A stretch of 64,000 nt of DNA from Nonomuraea soli (GTDB lineage Bacteria; Actinomycetota; Actinomycetes; Streptosporangiales; Streptosporangiaceae). Shown one piece after another: positions 9,079 to 17,563 of this stretch. A program made the translations under genes and the position numbers. Positions within the stretch are counted from its first letter, which is position 1; each line of letters opens with the position of its first letter. Under the pieces are notes generated by a model, which saw only the letters and a program-made list of their open reading frames with translations, ran no database searches and was not told the origin of the DNA. The DNA lies in assembly GCF_013761175.1 (NCBI RefSeq), contig NZ_JACDUR010000008.1, positions 323,875-387,874 on the forward strand, written 5' to 3'.

Positions 9079-9081
9079 GCC

Positions 9082-9112
9082 GTTCGGGGCCCCGCCCGGC
9101 GAGGCCCCGAAC
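9082..9112. terminator. Terminator after the GNAT gene
   Basis: GTTCGGGGCC (9082-9091) pairs with GGCCCCGAAC (9103-9112) around an 11-nt loop, 4 nt after the stop codon. Confidence 0.7.
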
Positions 9113-9154
9113 AATTCGATGTTCACCGAAACGTTCCGGCTATAGCGTTTCGCC

Positions 9155-10030
9155 ATGGATGTGGTCATCGAGAAGACCGACCGTCGCGCCCTGCTCGCGG
9201 CCGCGGTCACCGTGGTGTTGTGGGCGTCGGCGTTCGTGTCGATCCGTGCGGCCGTCGAGTCGTACTCAGCAGGAGCACTGGCCCTGGGGCGCCTGGTCGC
9301 CGGGACCGTGGCGCTGGTGGCGATCCTGCTGATCAGGCGCGAGGGGTGGCCGGCCCGCCAGGCCTGGCCCGGCATCGCCGTCTCGGGCGTGCTCTGGTTC
9401 GGCGTCTACATGGTGGCGCTCAACTGGGGTGAGACGCAGGTCGACGCCGGGACGGCCGCGATGGTGATCAATACCGGTCCGATGATGATCGCCCTGCTGG
9501 CCGGGTTCTTCCTCAAGGAGGGGTTCCCCCGGCCGTTGCTGATCGGCATGGCGGTGGCCTTCTGCGGCGCGGTGGTGGTCGGGATCTCTATGTCGGAAGG
9601 CGGCGCCGCCTCCATCCTCGGGGTGGTCGCCTGCCTGATCGCCGCCGCTTCCTGGGCGGTGGCGATCATGGTGCAGAAGCCGGCGCTCCAGCACGCCTCG
9701 GCGCTGCAGGTCACCACCTTCGGCTGCGCGATCGGCATGGTGGCCTGCCTGCCGTTCACCGGCCAGCTGATCGACGAGGCTGCGCGGGCGCCGCTTTCGG
9801 CCACGCTGAACGTGATCTACCTGGGGGTCTTCCCGACCGCGCTGGCCTTCACCACCTGGGCCTACGCCCTGGCCCGCACCACCGCCGGCCGCATGGGCGC
9901 CACGACGTACGTGGTGCCCGCGCTGGTGGTGCTGATGGCCTGGGTGGCGCTGGGGGAGGTGCCAGGCTGGCTCACCTTCGTCGGAGGGGCCCTGTGCCTC
10001 ATCGGCGTGGCGATCTCCCGCCGCAAGTAG
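9155..10030 (+). CDS. EamA/DMT superfamily transporter
   Basis: 291 residues forming ten predicted membrane helices in two repeated halves, the drug/metabolite transporter plan. Signature stretches are ALNWGETQVDAGTAAMVINTGPM-type in the first half (helices 3-4) and GAPTTYVVP-like GATTYVVPALVVL plus AWVALGEVP in the second. Likely exports amino acids or other small metabolites. TAGCGT ends 6 nt before the ATG, so the message is probably leaderless. Single gene. Confidence 0.85.
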   Translation: MDVVIEKTDRRALLAAAVTVVLWASAFVSIRAAVESYSAGALALGRLVAGTVALVAILLIRREGWPARQAWPGIAVSGVLWFGVYMVALNWGETQVDAGTAAMVINTGPMMIALLAGFFLKEGFPRPLLIGMAVAFCGAVVVGISMSEGGAASILGVVACLIAAASWAVAIMVQKPALQHASALQVTTFGCAIGMVACLPFTGQLIDEAARAPLSATLNVIYLGVFPTALAFTTWAYALARTTAGRMGATTYVVPALVVLMAWVALGEVPGWLTFVGGALCLIGVAISRRK

Positions 10031-10108
10031 GCCGGTGCGGGTACGGCGGCGCGGGCCGTCCGGGCGGCGGACAGGCCGTTCGAGCGGGGGCCGCGCCGTT
10101 CGGGCCGG

Positions 10109-10909
10109 TCAGCGCTTGGCCTGCTCCGGCCGCTTGGCGCCGGTGATGGCCGTCAGCCACGCCACCAGGCGAGGCGTCACCCACGCCTGCCCGAGGATCA
10201 GCCGCAGCGTCAGCGGAAGGGCCGTGCGCCGGCGGCCCTTGCGCGTGGCGTTGACCAGCGCCCTGGCCACCTGCTCGGGCGTCACCTCGGGAATCAGCGC
10301 GCTGATCGTGGGGATACGCTCCTCCGACCCCGGGTTGCTGGCGAAGTAGTCGCTCGACACCTTGCCCGGCAGCACCTCGGTCACCCCGACCCCGGTGCCC
10401 CGCAGGTCGGCCTGGAGCGCCTGGACCAGGCCGCGCAGCGCCCATCGCGCCGCCGCGTACCCGAACGCGCCGGGCCAGGCCACGCGTGACACGGGGGAGT
10501 TGACCACCACGATGCGCCCGCTGCCCCGCCGTACCATGTCGGCCGCGAACGCGGTCGTCACGTAACCCGCCGCCAGGTACGGCACGGCGGCCTGGCGGAG
10601 GAAGTCGTGCGGCGTGGTCTCGTCGGCGAACTGCCAGGTGCCGGCGCCGGCGTTGTTGACGATCACGTCGGGCGTGCCGAGCTCGGACCTGACCCTCGCG
10701 GCCATCGCCACCACCGCGTCGGGATCGCCCAGATCGGCCGGATAGACCCAGGCGAGCTCACCGATCTCCAGGGCCAGAGCCTTGAGGCGCTCCTCGCGCC
10801 GTGCCACCAGAGCCACCTTCGCGCCCGCGCGGGCGAACTCGCGGGCGGTCGCCTCGCCGATGCCGGACGAGGCCCCGGTGATCAGCACGACCTTGTTCCA
10901 CAATTCCAC
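10109..10909 (-). CDS. Short-chain dehydrogenase/reductase with Arg at the catalytic Lys position
   Basis: 266 residues. TGASSGIG (11-18) binds the NAD(P) cofactor and NNAG (85-88) follows. Catalytic Ser138 (VNSP) and Tyr151 lie at the standard distance of 13, but the YxxxK lysine is replaced: Y-A-A-A-R, Arg155. Either Arg supports catalysis or the enzyme is weakened. The C-terminal region TLRLILGQAWVTPRLVAWL is hydrophobic, a possible membrane contact as in steroid/lipid SDRs. Single gene, divergent from the paralogue cluster. Confidence 0.8.
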   Translation of the reverse strand: MELWNKVVLITGASSGIGEATAREFARAGAKVALVARREERLKALALEIGELAWVYPADLGDPDAVVAMAARVRSELGTPDVIVNNAGAGTWQFADETTPHDFLRQAAVPYLAAGYVTTAFAADMVRRGSGRIVVVNSPVSRVAWPGAFGYAAARWALRGLVQALQADLRGTGVGVTEVLPGKVSSDYFASNPGSEERIPTISALIPEVTPEQVARALVNATRKGRRRTALPLTLRLILGQAWVTPRLVAWLTAITGAKRPEQAKR

Positions 10910-11096
10910 GGCGAACTCCCGAGGCGACAGGTGATGGTAGCCGCCTCATGCTAGCCGCGATCACGCACCCGCATTGACCTCGGCTCTCGTGCCCGGCGCC
11001 GGTCCTCGGGCGAGGGTCACCCGAGGTTGACATCTCCGTTTCTTGGTTTCACCGTCGTAAGACGGGCATATATGGGGCTGACATTCGCCCAGATGC

Positions 11097-11119
11097 ATCC
11101 GTAGTATCCGAAATATCCG
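11097..11119 (+). promoter_or_regulatory. Triple 9-bp ATCCG direct repeat upstream of the paralogue cluster
   Basis: ATCCG occurs at 11097, 11106 and 11115, exactly 9 bp apart, ending about 20 nt before the GTG start at 11138. A TTGACA sits further up at 11027-11032. The regular spacing suggests a regulator site or a positional repeat in the promoter; unproven. Confidence 0.3.
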
Positions 11120-11137
11120 GAGCGTTGGGGGCTTCAC

Positions 11138-12046
11138 GTGGCGGGACGTGGCTCGAGTGTGGTAGTGAACCCGGAGGTGTCTCCGGAAGTAGCGACGGTT
11201 CTGCGTGCGAACGCGCCCTTATTAGCCCGGATGCGCAACGGCTGGGTGCCCTCCCGTGACCGCCGCCGCGTGCTCGCCCGCACCGGCTGGAAGATCGCCA
11301 GGGTGATGGCGGCCCTGGGCGCGCTGGTGATGGCCCTGATCCTCTTCGACGCGACGATCCTGGCGCCCTTCGCGCTGGTCATGCTGGGCCTGTCGCTGCT
11401 GTTCTTCGGCTCGCTCGTCAAGGGCGACCCCGTCAGCGAGGGCGACCGGCGGGCGGCGGCCGAGTGGAAGGTCTACGAGCAGGCGCGCGACCACCAGGGC
11501 AAGTACGTCCTGCTGGACCGTTTCGACGACGCCTCCATCCGTCTCATGCGCCGCGCCCAGATCGCCGTCGACTCCGTGATGAGCTCCACGGTCAACGAGG
11601 AGGGCCTGCTCGACGACGCCCGCAACGCCGTGATGCTGCCCGCGCAGGAGTGGGAGATCGCCCGCCTGCTGTCGAAGTTGTCCGGCCTGCGGGTCGAGCA
11701 CAAGGAACTCGTCGCGGGAGAAGTCACCCCCGAGGTCAAGGCGGTGGCCGAGCCGCTGTCGCGGGCGCTCGACAGCAGCGAGGCGGCGGTGATCGCCCGC
11801 GTGGAGGCGCTGGAGAACTACGCCCTCCATGTGGCCGAGGCCGAGCGTGCCTACCGCGCCCAGCACCAGATCGAGCAACTGCGGGCCAAGCTGCCGCGCT
11901 ACGAGGAACTGCTCGCCGAGTCCGGCGCCGAGGACTACATCGAACCCGAGATCGCCCGCCTGTCCGACGACGCCGACCGCCTGGAGCAGGCCCTGAGACG
12001 CAGCGTGCTCTCGGCCCAGGACGCCTTCCGCTACCTGGAGAAATGA
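11138..12046 (+). CDS. Tandem membrane/coiled-coil paralogue 1
   Basis: 302 residues, first of four adjacent paralogues. Plan: a short cytosolic start (VVVNPEVSPEVATVLRAN), R-x-GWVPSR, two close hydrophobic helices at about 52-95, then a long helical region rich in Ala/Glu/Arg. Conserved blocks are VNEEGLLDDARNAVMLPAQ, EWEIARLL, EVKAVAEPL, VEALENYALHVAEAER and a C-terminal SAQDAFRYL. Predicted membrane-anchored with a cytoplasmic coiled coil. Start is a GTG with GGGGGC 5 nt upstream. No known family recognised. Six nt from the next gene, so clearly an operon. Confidence 0.75.
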   Translation: MAGRGSSVVVNPEVSPEVATVLRANAPLLARMRNGWVPSRDRRRVLARTGWKIARVMAALGALVMALILFDATILAPFALVMLGLSLLFFGSLVKGDPVSEGDRRAAAEWKVYEQARDHQGKYVLLDRFDDASIRLMRRAQIAVDSVMSSTVNEEGLLDDARNAVMLPAQEWEIARLLSKLSGLRVEHKELVAGEVTPEVKAVAEPLSRALDSSEAAVIARVEALENYALHVAEAERAYRAQHQIEQLRAKLPRYEELLAESGAEDYIEPEIARLSDDADRLEQALRRSVLSAQDAFRYLEK

Positions 12047-12052
12047 TCGGCG

Positions 12053-12751
12053 ATGGACCTCGTGGTCGACCCGCGGACACCGGAGACGCAGGCCCGGTTC
12101 CTGCGGGAGAGCACGGCCACGCTGGAGCTCATGCGGCACGGCTGGGTGCCCGCCAGGACCCATCCCGACCACGGCGCGGCGGCCTACCTGGTGCTGCTGT
12201 TCGTACCGCCCGGCCTGCTCCTGATGAGCGACCTGACCCTCCTGCTGCCGTTCGTCCTCTTCGTCACGGTGGTCGTCCTCGCCTTCTGCGCCGTGCCCTG
12301 GAGCGAGGGCCGGATGACCGACCACGCCCGCTACGAGCGCCTGCGGGTGCTGGCGGGCCACTACGTCCTCGTCGACGGCCTGGACGCCGACTGCGCCCGT
12401 CTGTGGGCCAGGACCCGGGCGGCCCTGGCCGTGGCACGCGGCAGCACGGCGCTCGACGCCGGCGGCGAGCTGGCCCTGGGCCACCTGGAGTGGCAGGTCG
12501 CCCGCCTGCTGACCAGGCTCTCCGACCTGCGCGCCGAACACGCCCAGCTGGTCACCCCCGAGATCGAGGAGGTCGCCAGACCCCTGACCTCGGTGCTGGA
12601 GCGCAGCAGGGCGGGTGTGGAGGCCAGGGTGGCGTGCCTGGAACGCCTCGCCGAGGCCGAACGCACCCGCGCCTGGCTCGGCCGCCTCAGCACGGCCGTG
12701 CCGCGCTACCAGGAGCTGCTCGACGACGCGCTCGACTACCAGGGGAGGTGA
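12053..12751 (+). CDS. Tandem membrane/coiled-coil paralogue 2, short divergent copy
   Basis: 232 residues. It starts MDLVVDPRTPET like copies 3 and 4, keeps GWVPA, two hydrophobic helices, HYVLVDGLDAD, EWQVARLL and a PEIEEVARPL block, but has lost the QEWEI and DARNAV wording and ends at YQELLDDALDYQGR, about 55 residues short of the others. The C-terminal block GATAVPEL/DAFRYL is missing. It is unusually Arg-rich. Lies 6 nt from both neighbours. A shortened partner subunit or a decaying copy. Confidence 0.7.
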   Translation: MDLVVDPRTPETQARFLRESTATLELMRHGWVPARTHPDHGAAAYLVLLFVPPGLLLMSDLTLLLPFVLFVTVVVLAFCAVPWSEGRMTDHARYERLRVLAGHYVLVDGLDADCARLWARTRAALAVARGSTALDAGGELALGHLEWQVARLLTRLSDLRAEHAQLVTPEIEEVARPLTSVLERSRAGVEARVACLERLAEAERTRAWLGRLSTAVPRYQELLDDALDYQGR

Positions 12752-12757
12752 GGTCCG

Positions 12758-13642
12758 ATGGACGTCGTGGTGGATCCGGAGGTGCCGGAGGAGGACGCCA
12801 GGGTCCTGAGGGAGAGCACCGGGCTGCTGGCCCGCATCCGTAACGGCTGGGCGCCCCGCAGGTTGTCGTCGCGCCGCCTCGGCCTGGGCAGCGCGCTCAT
12901 CATGGGTCTGATGGGCTTCCTGGCCGTCTGCACTCTGATGATCTTCATCGGGCTCGCGAGGACCGGTCCCGGCCTGACGATCCTGGGGTTCGTCGGCTTC
13001 ATCATCTTCACCGCCGCCTTCATCAACCAGCCGGTCGACGCCGAGGACGAGGAGGAGGCCGCCGACCGTGAGATCTACGAGCGCGCGCGCCGCCACCACG
13101 GCCGTTACGTGCTCGTCGACGACCTCGACGAATCCTCCGCCCGGCTGCTGAACCGCACCCGCGGCGCCATCCGCGCCATCACCGGCGCCGCCGTCAACGC
13201 CGACGGGCTGCTCGACACCGCCAGCAACGCCGTCACCCTGCGCGCCCAGGAGTGGGAGATCGCCCGGCTGCTCGCCAAGCTCTCCAGCCTGCGCGGCGAG
13301 CACCGGCGCACCATGGCCAAGAACCTGGCCCCCGAGGTGGCGGCGATCGCCGAACCCCTGGGCAGGGCCCTGGAAGCCAGCGAGAACGCCGTGGTGCGGC
13401 GGGTCGAGGCCCTGGAGGGTTACGCCGCGCACGTGGCCGAGGCCGAGCGTGCCTACCAGGCCCATCTGCAGGTGGAGGAACTGCGCGCGCGGCTGCCCAA
13501 GTACGAGCAACTCGTGGCCGAGGCGGGGGCCACGGCCGTGCCCGAGCTCGAACGCCTGTCCGACGACGCCGAGGCCCTCCAGCGGGCGCTCGGACGCACT
13601 CTGGAGTCGGCCCGTGACGCCTTTCGCTACCTGGATGGCTGA
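12758..13642 (+). CDS. Tandem membrane/coiled-coil paralogue 3
   Basis: 294 residues with the full plan: MDVVVDPEVPEEDARVLRES, NGWAPRR, two membrane helices (about 45-90), REIYERARRHHGRYVLVDDL, NADGLLDTASNAVTLRAQ, EWEIARLLAKLSSLRGEH, PEVAAIAEPL, VEALEGYAAHVAEAERAY, GATAVPELERLSDDAE and DAFRYL. Closest in sequence to copy 4. The start ATG has GGTGAGG upstream. Function unknown; conservation of the same helical blocks in three copies argues for assembly into a hetero-oligomer. Confidence 0.75.
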   Translation: MDVVVDPEVPEEDARVLRESTGLLARIRNGWAPRRLSSRRLGLGSALIMGLMGFLAVCTLMIFIGLARTGPGLTILGFVGFIIFTAAFINQPVDAEDEEEAADREIYERARRHHGRYVLVDDLDESSARLLNRTRGAIRAITGAAVNADGLLDTASNAVTLRAQEWEIARLLAKLSSLRGEHRRTMAKNLAPEVAAIAEPLGRALEASENAVVRRVEALEGYAAHVAEAERAYQAHLQVEELRARLPKYEQLVAEAGATAVPELERLSDDAEALQRALGRTLESARDAFRYLDG

Positions 13643-13677
13643 CAGCCCGGCGAATCCCGCCATAGGATCGCGCAGTA

Positions 13678-14535
13678 ATGGATGTCGTAGTTGATCCAGG
13701 AGTGCCGGAAGAAGAGGCGCGGCTGCTCCGAGAGAACGGTGACCTCTTAAGAAGGTTCCGCACGGGCTGGGTCCCCGACGGACGGCGAAAGCGCCTCATG
13801 GGCAAGGTCCCCGACCTGGCCGTGATCGGCGTCGTGACGGCCGTCCTGTTCATGGCGGGCGTCGCGATGGACGGGCCGCTGATCCTCGCGTTCGTGGGGC
13901 TCCTGGCGTTCCTCGCCTACTACATCCGGCTCAGCGCCCAGCAGGAGGAGTCGCGGGCCCGCGAGATCTACGACCAGTCCCGCTGGCACGAAGGCCGCTA
14001 CGTGCTCACCGCCGACCTGGACGAGGCGTCGCAGCGCCTGCTCAAGCGCGCCAGGGACGCGATCACCACGGTCACCGGCTCGATGGTCAACGCCCAGGGG
14101 CTGCTCGACGACGTGCGCAACGCCGTCATGCTGCCCGCCCAGGAATGGGAGATCGCCCGGCTGCTGGCCAAGCTGTCGGACCTGCGGGGCAAGCACCGCG
14201 AGACGGTGTCGCACGGGCTCAGCCCCGAGGTGGCCGCGGTGGCCGAGCCGCTGGCCAAGGCGCTCGACAGCAGCGAGGCCGCCGTGGTGGCGCGGGTCGA
14301 GGCGCTCGAACGCTACGCGATGCACGTGGCCGACGCCGAGCTGGCCTACATCGCCCATCACCAGGTCGAGGAACTGCGCAGCAGGCTGCCGCAGTACGAG
14401 GAGCTGGTGGCCGAGGCGGGCGCCACGGCCGTACCCGAGCTCGACCGGCTCACCGACGACGCGGGGGAGCTGGAGCAGGCGCTGCGGCGGAGCCTCAGCT
14501 CCGCCCACGACGCCTTCCGCTACCTGGGCCAGTGA
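13678..14535 (+). CDS. Tandem membrane/coiled-coil paralogue 4
   Basis: 285 residues: MDVVVDPGVPEEEARLLREN, TGWVPDGRR, two membrane helices (about 45-82), EIYDQSRWHEGRYVLTADL, NAQGLLDDVRNAVMLPAQ, EWEIARLLAKLSDLRGKH, PEVAAVAEPL, VEALERYAMHVADAE, GATAVPELDRLTDDAG and DAFRYLGQ. It begins 35 nt after copy 3, further than the other gaps, and TAGGAT lies 9 nt before its ATG with no clear ribosome site, so it may also have its own leaderless promoter. No known family. Confidence 0.75.
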   Translation: MDVVVDPGVPEEEARLLRENGDLLRRFRTGWVPDGRRKRLMGKVPDLAVIGVVTAVLFMAGVAMDGPLILAFVGLLAFLAYYIRLSAQQEESRAREIYDQSRWHEGRYVLTADLDEASQRLLKRARDAITTVTGSMVNAQGLLDDVRNAVMLPAQEWEIARLLAKLSDLRGKHRETVSHGLSPEVAAVAEPLAKALDSSEAAVVARVEALERYAMHVADAELAYIAHHQVEELRSRLPQYEELVAEAGATAVPELDRLTDDAGELEQALRRSLSSAHDAFRYLGQ

Positions 14536-14558
14536 CGCCCCGACCCTGGCGTCTTCCG

Positions 14559-14617
14559 CTACTCGGGCCTGCGCACGGCTACTCGGGCTTGCGCACGGCT
14601 ACTCGGGCTTGCGCACG
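14559..14617. repeat. Three 20-bp repeats carrying the murG stop codon
   Basis: CTACTCGGGCYTGCGCACGG is repeated at 14559, 14579 and 14599. The third copy is the 3' end of the murG paralogue (reads VRKPE-stop on the minus strand); the other two follow it as non-coding copies with the same stop triplet. Looks like slippage duplication of a gene end. Confidence 0.85.
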
Positions 14618-15744
14618 ACGCCCGCGTGCGCCTGGGCCGCCGTCTGCAGCAGCAGGTCGGCCAGCGCGTCGGCCGCGTCGACACGCCCGATCTTGCGCGC
14701 CGCCTCGCCCATCGACGCCCGCAGCGCCGGATCGGCCAGCAGCGGCATCAGCTCGCCCAGCAGGTCGTCGGCGGTGGGCTTGGGCTCCAGCAGCGCCCGC
14801 GCCGCCCCCGACTCGGCCAGGTAGCGGGCGTTCTTGCGCTGCTCGTCGCCCCCGGTCGGGATCAGCGGGATCAGCACCGACGGCTTGCCGATGGCGGTCA
14901 GCTCCGACACCGTGCCCGCCCCGCTGCGCGAGATGACCACGTCGGCGGCTGAATAAAGGTCGGGCAGCTCGGCGCCCACGTAGGGCAGCGGGTGGTAACG
15001 CTCGGCCAGCTCGGGCGGCAGCTGGATGGCTCGCATCCGCTCGATCCAGGCCGGCCCGCACTGGTGCACGACCTGCGCGTGCGGCAGCAGGCGCGGCAGC
15101 AGCTCGGAGATGAGCGTGTTGATCTGCAGGCTGCCGGTCGCGCCGCCGGTGACGTAGATGACCGGCACCTCGAAGGTGAGCCCGAAGTAGTCGTAGGCCG
15201 CGGCCCGGTTGCCGTGGAGCAGCTCGGGGCGGACCGGGTTGCCCGTGACCACCACGCGGTCGCGCACGCTCTCGGGCAGGTGCGCCATCGACGAGACGTG
15301 GCTGACGGCGATGGCGGTGGCGAACCGGGCCAGGATGCGGTTGGCCAGCCCCACGACGGTCGTCTGCTCGTGCATGACCAGCGGCCGCCGGATGATCTTC
15401 GCGGCCAGCCCGATCGGCACGGCGACGTAGCCGCCGGTCGACAGCACCACGTCGGGAAGGTAGCGGGCGGCGTGCCCGATGGCCTGCCCGACGCCGAGCG
15501 GGATGCGGAACATGTCGGCCACGTTGGTGCCGAGCTCGCGCAGGTTCGGCCGGCGGCGCAGCTTGCCGGTGGTGATCGCCTTGAACGGGATGCCGTGCTC
15601 GGCGGTGATGCGGGCCTCCAGCCCGCCCGCAGTGCCCACCCACAGGACGTCGTGCGGGATGCCCCGCTTCTGCAGGGCGGACAGGGTGGTGAGCGCCGGA
15701 TAGGTGTGTCCTCCGGTGCCACCGCCGGTGATGAGCAGTCGCAT
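14599..15744 (-). CDS. murG: MurG-like UDP-GlcNAc glycosyltransferase
   Basis: 381 residues, the usual MurG length. GGGTGGHTYPAL at 8-19, STGGYVAVPIGLAAK, HEQTTVVGLANR and GNPVR in the N-domain, then TGGATGSLQIN and SRSGAGTVSELTAIGKPSVLIP with GGDEQRKNARYL in the C-domain define the GT28 fold. MurG adds GlcNAc to lipid I to make lipid II at the inner membrane face. No mur/fts genes are nearby, so this is probably a second copy outside the division cluster, with a house-keeping or specialised cell-wall role. TAATCT ends 6 nt before the ATG (leaderless). Confidence 0.85.
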   Translation of the reverse strand: MRLLITGGGTGGHTYPALTTLSALQKRGIPHDVLWVGTAGGLEARITAEHGIPFKAITTGKLRRRPNLRELGTNVADMFRIPLGVGQAIGHAARYLPDVVLSTGGYVAVPIGLAAKIIRRPLVMHEQTTVVGLANRILARFATAIAVSHVSSMAHLPESVRDRVVVTGNPVRPELLHGNRAAAYDYFGLTFEVPVIYVTGGATGSLQINTLISELLPRLLPHAQVVHQCGPAWIERMRAIQLPPELAERYHPLPYVGAELPDLYSAADVVISRSGAGTVSELTAIGKPSVLIPLIPTGGDEQRKNARYLAESGAARALLEPKPTADDLLGELMPLLADPALRASMGEAARKIGRVDAADALADLLLQTAAQAHAGVVRKPE

Positions 15745-15805
15745 GCGATCAGATTATGGCCGGGAGCCGTGGTGTCGTGACTCCCGGAGGGGGTAGTCGG
15801 CAGGA

Positions 15806-17554
15806 ATGTCGACCATCTCCCGCATCGCCGAACTGCGCCATGGACGAGCTCTGCACACGATTGGCAGCCTGTTCACCGGTGAGCTGGAGCCGCTCGGCCA
15901 CGAGCCGCTGGGCGTGCCCGTGCTCGACGGCGGAGGCAGGCGCGAGGTGATCGTGCGATTGTCCAAGGGCCTGTCGTTGCCGGGCGGCATGCCGGACGTC
16001 CTCGGCATCGCGATCAAGATCCCGGGAGGCGGCGCCGACGGGGGCGATTTGGACCTGCTGCTGTCGAGCAGCGGCCCGTTCCGCCGCCTGCCGTTCCCGC
16101 TGCCCGGCTTCACCAGGGGACGCTTCTCCACGCTGATGCGTCCGCGGCTGACCGCCGAGCCGCTCGACACGGGCCACGACGACGGCGCCGATCCTCGCGA
16201 CCTGGCCCTGCCGCTGGCCTTCGTGATCAAGCGGGGCCGCACGAGGCTCGCCCTGCTGCGTGTCGTGGAGCCCCGCGAGGGCGAGGCCGACTTCGACCCG
16301 GCCGTCAACCAGCACCCGGTGCTGCGCCCGCGCGGCGTGCTGGCCCGCCTGCGCCGGGTGGCCTACGCCCGCTCCCGCGAGGGCCGCAAGGGCCTGCCCA
16401 GGGCGAGCGTCGTCGACACCGTACGGCTCGGCGCCCAGGTCCTGGTTCCGACCCTGCTGCAAGGGGTGATCCTGCGGCGGCGGGCGGGCAGCGCCCTGGC
16501 CGGGCTGATCGACGCCGACGGCCGTGCCACCCGGCTGCTGCGCCGCCTGCGCGCCAAGCACGGCGACGGCCCGCTGCTGGTGCGCGTGCCGATGCGCGGC
16601 TGGCTGCTGCTGCCGCTGACCGAGGCCGACGTGCGCCGGGTCCTGAACGATCCGGCCTTCCACCCGGCCACCAGGGAGAAGCGCGGCGCGCTGTCCCACT
16701 TCGCCCCCGAGGGCGTGCTCATCACCGTCGACCCGGAGCTGCGCGGCCGCCGCAGGCGTTTCAACGAGCAGGTGCTGGCCACCGGTGAGCCCGAGCACCC
16801 CTTCCACGCGCGCTTTCGCCGGATCGTCGCGGAGGAGATCGCCGAGCTGCCCCGCGAGGGCACGCTGACCTGGGACGCCTTCGGCGCGGCGCACTGGCGG
16901 ATCGCCCGGCGTATCGTGCTGGGCGACGCCGCCCGCGACGACGAGGAGCTCACCTGGCTGCTCAACCGCCTGCGCGGCGACGCCAACTACTCCTACGTGC
17001 GCGGCCACCGCACCGATGTGCGCGCCCGCTTCGCGCGACGCCTGTCGCGTCACCTCGACCGGGCGGAGGACGACAGCCTGGCCGCGCTGGTGCGGTCCAC
17101 GCCCGCCGCGCCCGACGTGGACCCGGACGGCCAGGTGCCGCACTGGCTGTTCGCCTTCGACGCCGCGGGCATCGCCGCCTACCGGGCCCTGGCGCTGCTG
17201 GCCGGGAATCCGGAGGCCGGCGCTCGCGAGGCCGTGCGCGAGTCGGTGCGCTTGTGGCCGACGACCCTGGTGATCCTGCGCGACAGCCCGCGCGGCGCGA
17301 TGGTGGCCATTCACAGCCCTTACGCCAACCGCATCGAGGGCGACGACTTCCAGCCGGGCTCGTCGGCCGGCGTTCCCTTCAGCGACGGCCACGGCCGCTG
17401 CCCGGGTGAGGATCTGGTGATGCTCGTGGAGAGCATGGTCGTCGAGGAGTACCTGCGCTCGCGCGATATCGAGGGACCCGATCTGCCGGTGGCACTGCCC
17501 GGCAGCCTCGACCACTTCACCCTCCGCTTCGCCGTCCGCCCGGCCGAGCGGTAG
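15806..17554 (+). CDS. Catalase-like domain fused to a cytochrome P450
   Basis: 582 residues. Residues about 1-190 resemble the core of heme catalases: HTIGSLFTGELEPLG, then VIVRLSKGLSLPGGMPDVLG (RFS...PDxRG-like) and DLDLLLSSSGPF. Residues about 200-582 form a P450: ExxR is ESVR (479-482) and the heme loop FSDGHGRCPG places the cysteine ligand at 532. The I-helix reads AAGIAAYR around Gly455, so the acid/threonine pair used for O2 activation is absent, as in peroxygenase and hydroperoxide-rearranging P450s. Inference: a peroxide- or lipid-hydroperoxide-dependent enzyme. No redox partner is nearby. Nine nt before ppx. Confidence 0.7.
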   Translation: MSTISRIAELRHGRALHTIGSLFTGELEPLGHEPLGVPVLDGGGRREVIVRLSKGLSLPGGMPDVLGIAIKIPGGGADGGDLDLLLSSSGPFRRLPFPLPGFTRGRFSTLMRPRLTAEPLDTGHDDGADPRDLALPLAFVIKRGRTRLALLRVVEPREGEADFDPAVNQHPVLRPRGVLARLRRVAYARSREGRKGLPRASVVDTVRLGAQVLVPTLLQGVILRRRAGSALAGLIDADGRATRLLRRLRAKHGDGPLLVRVPMRGWLLLPLTEADVRRVLNDPAFHPATREKRGALSHFAPEGVLITVDPELRGRRRRFNEQVLATGEPEHPFHARFRRIVAEEIAELPREGTLTWDAFGAAHWRIARRIVLGDAARDDEELTWLLNRLRGDANYSYVRGHRTDVRARFARRLSRHLDRAEDDSLAALVRSTPAAPDVDPDGQVPHWLFAFDAAGIAAYRALALLAGNPEAGAREAVRESVRLWPTTLVILRDSPRGAMVAIHSPYANRIEGDDFQPGSSAGVPFSDGHGRCPGEDLVMLVESMVVEEYLRSRDIEGPDLPVALPGSLDHFTLRFAVRPAER

Positions 17555-17563
17555 CGTGCGGCC

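Noticed and set aside
11222..13663. Long open frame on the minus strand opposite the paralogue cluster (813 codons)
   Set aside because: High GC leaves long antisense frames; its residues are His/Gly/Arg/Gln shadow composition and the plus-strand genes have clear family motifs.
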